A stretch of DNA of 34,354 nucleotides from an uncultured Verrucomicrobiota bacterium (lineage in GTDB: Bacteria > Verrucomicrobiota > Verrucomicrobiia > Limisphaerales > JADLHS01), in the NCBI GenBank assembly GCA_903828255.1, contig CAIKLQ010001007.1, positions 1-34,354 on the forward strand, given 5' to 3'. The notes beneath the pieces were generated by a model. It did not search any database and was not told the DNA's origin. It was given only the letters and a program-made list of their open reading frames with translations. Positions within the stretch are counted from its first letter, which is position 1; each line of letters starts with the position of its first letter. Of this stretch, positions 31,345 through 34,354 are shown in pieces. The position numbers and the translations under genes are program-made.

Positions 31345-31797
31345 ATGCGGGCCGTGATTCAACGCGTCGCGGAAGCGCGAGTTACCGTCGCGGGCCGCGT
31401 GACCGGCTCAATTCAGAAGGGGCTGCTCGTCTTGCTCGCCGTCGAGGACCCGGACACGGCTGAAGACATCGAGTGGTTGAGCGGCAAGATCACCCGGCTG
31501 CGAATTTTCAGTGACGACACCGGCGTAATGAACCGTTCGGTGCCGGAAATTGGCGGTGACATTTTGCTCGTCAGCCAGTTCACGCTTTTCGCCAGCACGA
31601 AAAAGGGCAACCGCCCGTCGTACATTCGCTCGGCCCGGCCGGAGGTCGCCATTCCGCTCTACGAAAAATTCATCGCGCGGCTGACGCAGGACTTCGGCAA
31701 ACCGATTGCGACCGGCGAATTCGGCGCCCAGATGGACGTGAGCTTGGTCAACGACAGCCCGGTGACGATCATCATTGATTCCAAGCTCCGCGAGTGA
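31345..31797 (+). CDS. dtd: D-aminoacyl-tRNA deacylase
   Basis: The 150-aa product matches the usual DTD length and cleaves D-amino acids (and glycine from mischarged tRNA-Ala) from tRNA in the cytoplasm. MRAVIQRVAEARVTV at the start, the active-site SQFTLF block (residues 77-82), KKGNRPSYIRSARPE and FGAQMDVSLVNDSPVTIIID are the family signatures. In the C-terminal signature the normally invariant Gly-cisPro pair, which excludes L-aminoacyl substrates, reads Ser138-Pro139. This could weaken chirality checking or be a tolerated variant. The gene follows the small membrane protein by 12 bp. Confidence 0.93.
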   Translation: MRAVIQRVAEARVTVAGRVTGSIQKGLLVLLAVEDPDTAEDIEWLSGKITRLRIFSDDTGVMNRSVPEIGGDILLVSQFTLFASTKKGNRPSYIRSARPEVAIPLYEKFIARLTQDFGKPIATGEFGAQMDVSLVNDSPVTIIIDSKLRE

Positions 31798-31799
31798 CG

Positions 31800-32091
31800 C
31801 CGCCGCTCCGATGTAAGCTGGAAATCGCTCGCCGCTTCAACGCTCACCCGTTACGCTCGCCCGCATGAATCGGGCGGTGAAGGGGTCCGTGAAGGCGGAC
31901 CGGAGCGCGGTCAGTTTGCTCCCAGGACTGGCGGGACTGGCGACCCGAATCGGGAGTTTGCGCGCAAGAATATCGAGGTGCAACGCCGGGAGTTGATCGA
32001 AAATTACGACCGCGATGGCGGCAAACTGCCGCCGCCGTTCGCGCTCCCGCAAATCTCCCGCGGCCCGCAACAACCGCTTCCGCCGAAGTAA
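31800..32091 (+). pseudogene. Possible gene tail without a start codon
   Basis: One frame is open from just after the dtd stop to TAA 32089-32091, ending GGTGDPNREFARKNIEVQRRELIENYDRDGGKLPPPFALPQI and a Pro-rich tail. It has no ATG, GTG or TTG until well inside the sensible part, and the first half (ESGGEGVREGGPERGQFAP) is of low complexity. It may be the remains of a C-terminus or a chance open frame. A terminator follows directly, which fits the end of an old gene. I do not recognise the family. Confidence 0.3.
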
Positions 32092-32108
32092 CCGCGAATT
32101 CCTCCGCG

Positions 32109-32141
32109 CGCCCACAGCCCAAAGCTGCGGGCGTTTTTATT
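32109..32141 (+). terminator. Intrinsic terminator after the dtd transcript
   Basis: CGCCCACAGC (32109-32118) pairs with GCTGCGGGCG (32124-32133), 9 of 10 bases with one A-C mismatch, around a CCAAA loop, followed by TTTTTATT. It should end plus-strand transcription before the convergent helicase gene. Confidence 0.7.
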
Positions 32142-32154
32142 ACTCCCGGCCGCG

Positions 32155-34354
32155 TCAATGCCGCCGCAGTGTCAGTTGGTGTTCCACGCGCCGCGTTTGG
32201 TGATACTCCAGCGGCGGCAAAGTGGTGAGCGTCGGCGATTCCGTTTCGTCCAAAATCGTTTTCGCCATCGCCTGCAAGGTGCGCCAGCGCGGCCAGTCGA
32301 GTTCGGGCGCGTGGGAGATTTGTCTAAGCAAGCTGCGCCATTCGATGATAACGCGATCAATATCGCCGGGGCCAAGTAAGTCCGTGATCCACGCCTGCTT
32401 GGCGAGCGGATTGCGATGGACGGACTGCACGACCGCTTCCGCACCGGCGCCGTATTTCGGCGGCACGCCGTTTTCGAGGTAGCCGGGAAGGCTTTGCAGT
32501 CCATACTTTTCGTGACAGGCGATCGCCAGCCGTCCGGCCCAGCGATTTTCCTCGCCGCAGAAACGGAATCCGCCGTCCAGGTTTGCCAAGTCGTAAATCA
32601 ATTCATCCAATGGGTAACTCGCCTCCTCCAGTGCGGCGGCAACGGCCAGTCCGACGCCTTGAGAAAAGAAACTGACGATGCGCCCGCGCAAAGTGGGACG
32701 GCCCTGCGCATCCACGAGCTTGAGCCGCCGCCAGAGCAATGCCGTGCCGGTGGCGGAGGGCAGTAGTTTGCAGGTTTCGACAAGGGAACATTGCGCGCAA
32801 TCGTAGGACGAAACCTCGCGCTCCACTGGCCGCCAGAGGGCCACGCCATACTTGTCCACCGGAACGCGCAGGGTGAGTTCGGCGAGGCTGGTGTAGGCCA
32901 GAATGCGCTGCGCCTGGTTCACGAACCGCACCACGGGCGTTTTCTGCGCGGCGAGTTTCGCCTCGACGAGCGGGGCGATTTGTTCCCGCCACGCCGACAG
33001 GTCAACCTGGCGACCGTTCCAGTTGGTCAAACGGCGCACCCACTTGGCGATGATGACGCGGTCCTCGCCAAGCTTGTCCGCTACGGTTGAGGCGCGGCCG
33101 TAGATTTTTTGGCCCCCCGGTTCTTCCAGCAAGACAAGCATCCCTTGACCGACCTTCTCCAAAGCGACCTGCTCGGAGAGAACCGAGCGGAACTTGATTT
33201 GGGTTTCACGCTCGCCCTCACCCTGATCCTTTCCCCCGGGGAGAGGGAAAAGCTGTCCGGCGTTTTCTGTTGCCTCGGCGATCTTGGGGACATCGCCGAC
33301 TCCCGTTGTCGCGTGAGGTTGAATAAAATCCTCCCTCTTCTGGGGCAGCGGGTCAGGATGAGAATTCGCCGAACAAGAATGTCGCGGTTTGAACCCCGGA
33401 ACCAGAGGCTCCTCGGGGGCGGGCGCGGCGGTAGGGGCACGGGCGTCTCGCCGGTGCGGTTCGGTTCGCACGGGCGGAACCGCCGTGCCACTAGCCGGTT
33501 CCTGGGAAGGGTGGTTCAAAACCCAAATCTCCTTGAGTTGCCTCGCCACGAGTGCGGGATAGGTCTCCCACTCACCCCGACTGTTCCCCATCTCGCGTTG
33601 GCGCTTGTGGACGTGGCGGGCGCGCTCAGGGTCGGTCTTCAAGCCGCACGGCGTTTCCGGGTGCTTCAACGATTCTTCCACGCCGAGAAAAATCGGCTTG
33701 GTGGTGAATAGCCGTTCCTGGGCGCGGACGGCTTCGGTAAACGGGTCGCGACCATGATCGGCCGCCGTGGCCATGAGGCCGAGCAACGCGCTCCAGTCAA
33801 TCGCCCCGGTGCGCGACAGATAGCTCGCGCAGGCTTCCCGCAGGCGGATTTCGTTTCCAGTGATGAGCACATAGCCCGTTTCGTCCAGGCCGCGGCGGCC
33901 AGCGCGCCCGAACATTTGCAGAATTTCATCCGAGCGCAGCGGTTGCTCGATACCGTCGCGCCGGTAGGATTCCCCGGCGAGCGCGACGCTACGGAGCGAG
34001 AAGTTGATGCCGGCCGCCAATCCCATCGTAGCCACGACCACGCGCAATTGCCCGGCCTTGGCGAGCGGTTCGATTACGCCAGCGCGGGTGGCGTAGCTCA
34101 GGCCGCTGTGATGGTAGGTGATGCGGCTCTTGAGCAGTTTTGCGAGATGTTCGCCAACGATTTGCTTTTGTTCGGTGCTTAGGGTCAGCGGATTGGGCGT
34201 GGGCAGTTGGCGCACAAGCTCGGCGGCCATGCTCTCGGCGGCTTGCCGACGTGGGGCGAAAATCAGGATCGGCCCGAGGTTTTCGGCCAGCGCCTTCGCG
34301 ATCAACCGCGGCCAGTAACCGCGAATCTCGGTTGGGACGTGGTAGCTCAGATTA
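32155..34354 (-). CDS. Ski2-like DEAD/DEAH-box helicase, C-terminal part (5' end outside window)
   Basis: The open frame runs from the window edge (NLSYHVPTEIRGYWPRLIAK) to 32155, about 733 codons, so the N-terminal RecA domain with the Walker motifs is not seen. The second RecA domain is present: PILIFAPRRQAAESMA, VVVATMGLAAGINFSLRSV (motif V) and LQMFGRAGRRGLDETGYVL (motif VI, with the Arg finger), as in Ski2-type RNA/DNA helicases. About 33190-33512 encodes a repeat-derived, Pro/Glu/Arg-rich segment of about 107 residues that looks disordered. The C-terminal part (YDCAQCSLVETCKLLP with three Cys, LWRRLKLVDAQGRPTLRGRIVSFFSQGVGLAVAAALEE, YPLDELIYDLANL) resembles conserved tails of bacterial helicases of this group. 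The role is unknown, possibly RNA processing or DNA repair. Confidence 0.85.
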   Translation of the reverse strand, partial: NLSYHVPTEIRGYWPRLIAKALAENLGPILIFAPRRQAAESMAAELVRQLPTPNPLTLSTEQKQIVGEHLAKLLKSRITYHHSGLSYATRAGVIEPLAKAGQLRVVVATMGLAAGINFSLRSVALAGESYRRDGIEQPLRSDEILQMFGRAGRRGLDETGYVLITGNEIRLREACASYLSRTGAIDWSALLGLMATAADHGRDPFTEAVRAQERLFTTKPIFLGVEESLKHPETPCGLKTDPERARHVHKRQREMGNSRGEWETYPALVARQLKEIWVLNHPSQEPASGTAVPPVRTEPHRRDARAPTAAPAPEEPLVPGFKPRHSCSANSHPDPLPQKREDFIQPHATTGVGDVPKIAEATENAGQLFPLPGGKDQGEGERETQIKFRSVLSEQVALEKVGQGMLVLLEEPGGQKIYGRASTVADKLGEDRVIIAKWVRRLTNWNGRQVDLSAWREQIAPLVEAKLAAQKTPVVRFVNQAQRILAYTSLAELTLRVPVDKYGVALWRPVEREVSSYDCAQCSLVETCKLLPSATGTALLWRRLKLVDAQGRPTLRGRIVSFFSQGVGLAVAAALEEASYPLDELIYDLANLDGGFRFCGEENRWAGRLAIACHEKYGLQSLPGYLENGVPPKYGAGAEAVVQSVHRNPLAKQAWITDLLGPGDIDRVIIEWRSLLRQISHAPELDWPRWRTLQAMAKTILDETESPTLTTLPPLEYHQTRRVEHQLTLRRH
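33190..33512. repeat. Repeat-derived in-frame insertion inside the helicase gene
   Basis: This part of the helicase gene is made of intergenic-type repeats. A CCCTCACCCTGATCC...CCGGGGAGAGGG segment (33211-33252) is the dispersed CTCACCC/GAGAGGG palindrome. TGAGAATTCGCCGAAC (33359-33374) also occurs at 22897-22912. GGTAGGGGCACGGGCGTCTCG (about 33431) is related to the sequence after leuA (6641). The frame stays open all through. Confidence 0.6.

Noticed and set aside
1-34354. tRNA or rRNA genes
   Set aside because: No cloverleaf with TTCGA-type T arm and CCA-like end or rRNA-like stretch was noticed by eye; a covariance-model scan would be decisive.

Overview
The window is GC-rich DNA with dense genes, and it most likely comes from a member of the Verrucomicrobiota (PVC group, Pedosphaera/Limisphaerales-like). 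This is an inference from gene content. It has orphan type II pseudopilin-like proteins with an H-X9-DG-type tail, a PVC-type propeller/HEAT/heme-binding protein, a DUF1573-cytochrome c fusion, secreted sulfatase, sialidase-like and glycosidase-like proteins, and many short dispersed intergenic repeats. No rRNA, tRNA or CRISPR array was seen.

Left part (1-3600) is a decayed defence/mobile region. It holds an IS1634-type transposase remnant (minus strand), a 243-bp copy of the 5' part of hsdR, an intact class II Fic gene, and then an hsdR that has lost its helicase domain and its frame. A nonsense- and frameshift-damaged C-terminal remnant of an unidentified gene follows. A perfect 20-bp AT-rich palindrome sits on the fic stop codon, followed by partial half-site repeats.

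The 3700-6640 segment holds a pseudopilin gene and then leuA (2-isopropylmalate synthase). leuA is preceded by what looks like a complete leucine attenuator: a 24-codon, probably leaderless, GTG-started leader peptide with seven Leu codons, a terminator hairpin with T-tract, and an antiterminator strand overlapping the last leader codons. A hexamer-repeat element lies between attenuator and gene. I regard this as the best regulatory finding in the window.

The 6900-16350 segment encodes a secreted sialidase-like protein, an unrecognised exported protein, a DUF1573-cytochrome c fusion, an MBOAT O-acyltransferase with an SGNH-like partner (minus strand), a second pseudopilin with an unknown membrane-anchored partner, and a secreted C39-like papain-fold protein. 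The 16600-22800 segment encodes a secreted sulfatase with dockerin-like EF-hand repeats, a large PVC heme-binding propeller protein and a DUF4337 membrane protein.

The 23380-30790 segment holds a translationally coupled glycosyltransferase pair (GT9, then a GT-C membrane transferase), a degraded RAYT transposase with REP-like inverted repeats, a sialidase-like domain fused to a multi-spanning membrane domain, and a membrane-anchored glycosidase-like propeller protein. The right end has a 53-aa membrane protein, dtd, a terminator, and the C-terminal part of a Ski2-like helicase that runs out of the window and carries an in-frame repeat-derived insertion. The gene set suggests a life style of polysaccharide (sulfated or sialylated glycan) breakdown and envelope glycan modification, alongside one housekeeping amino-acid gene.
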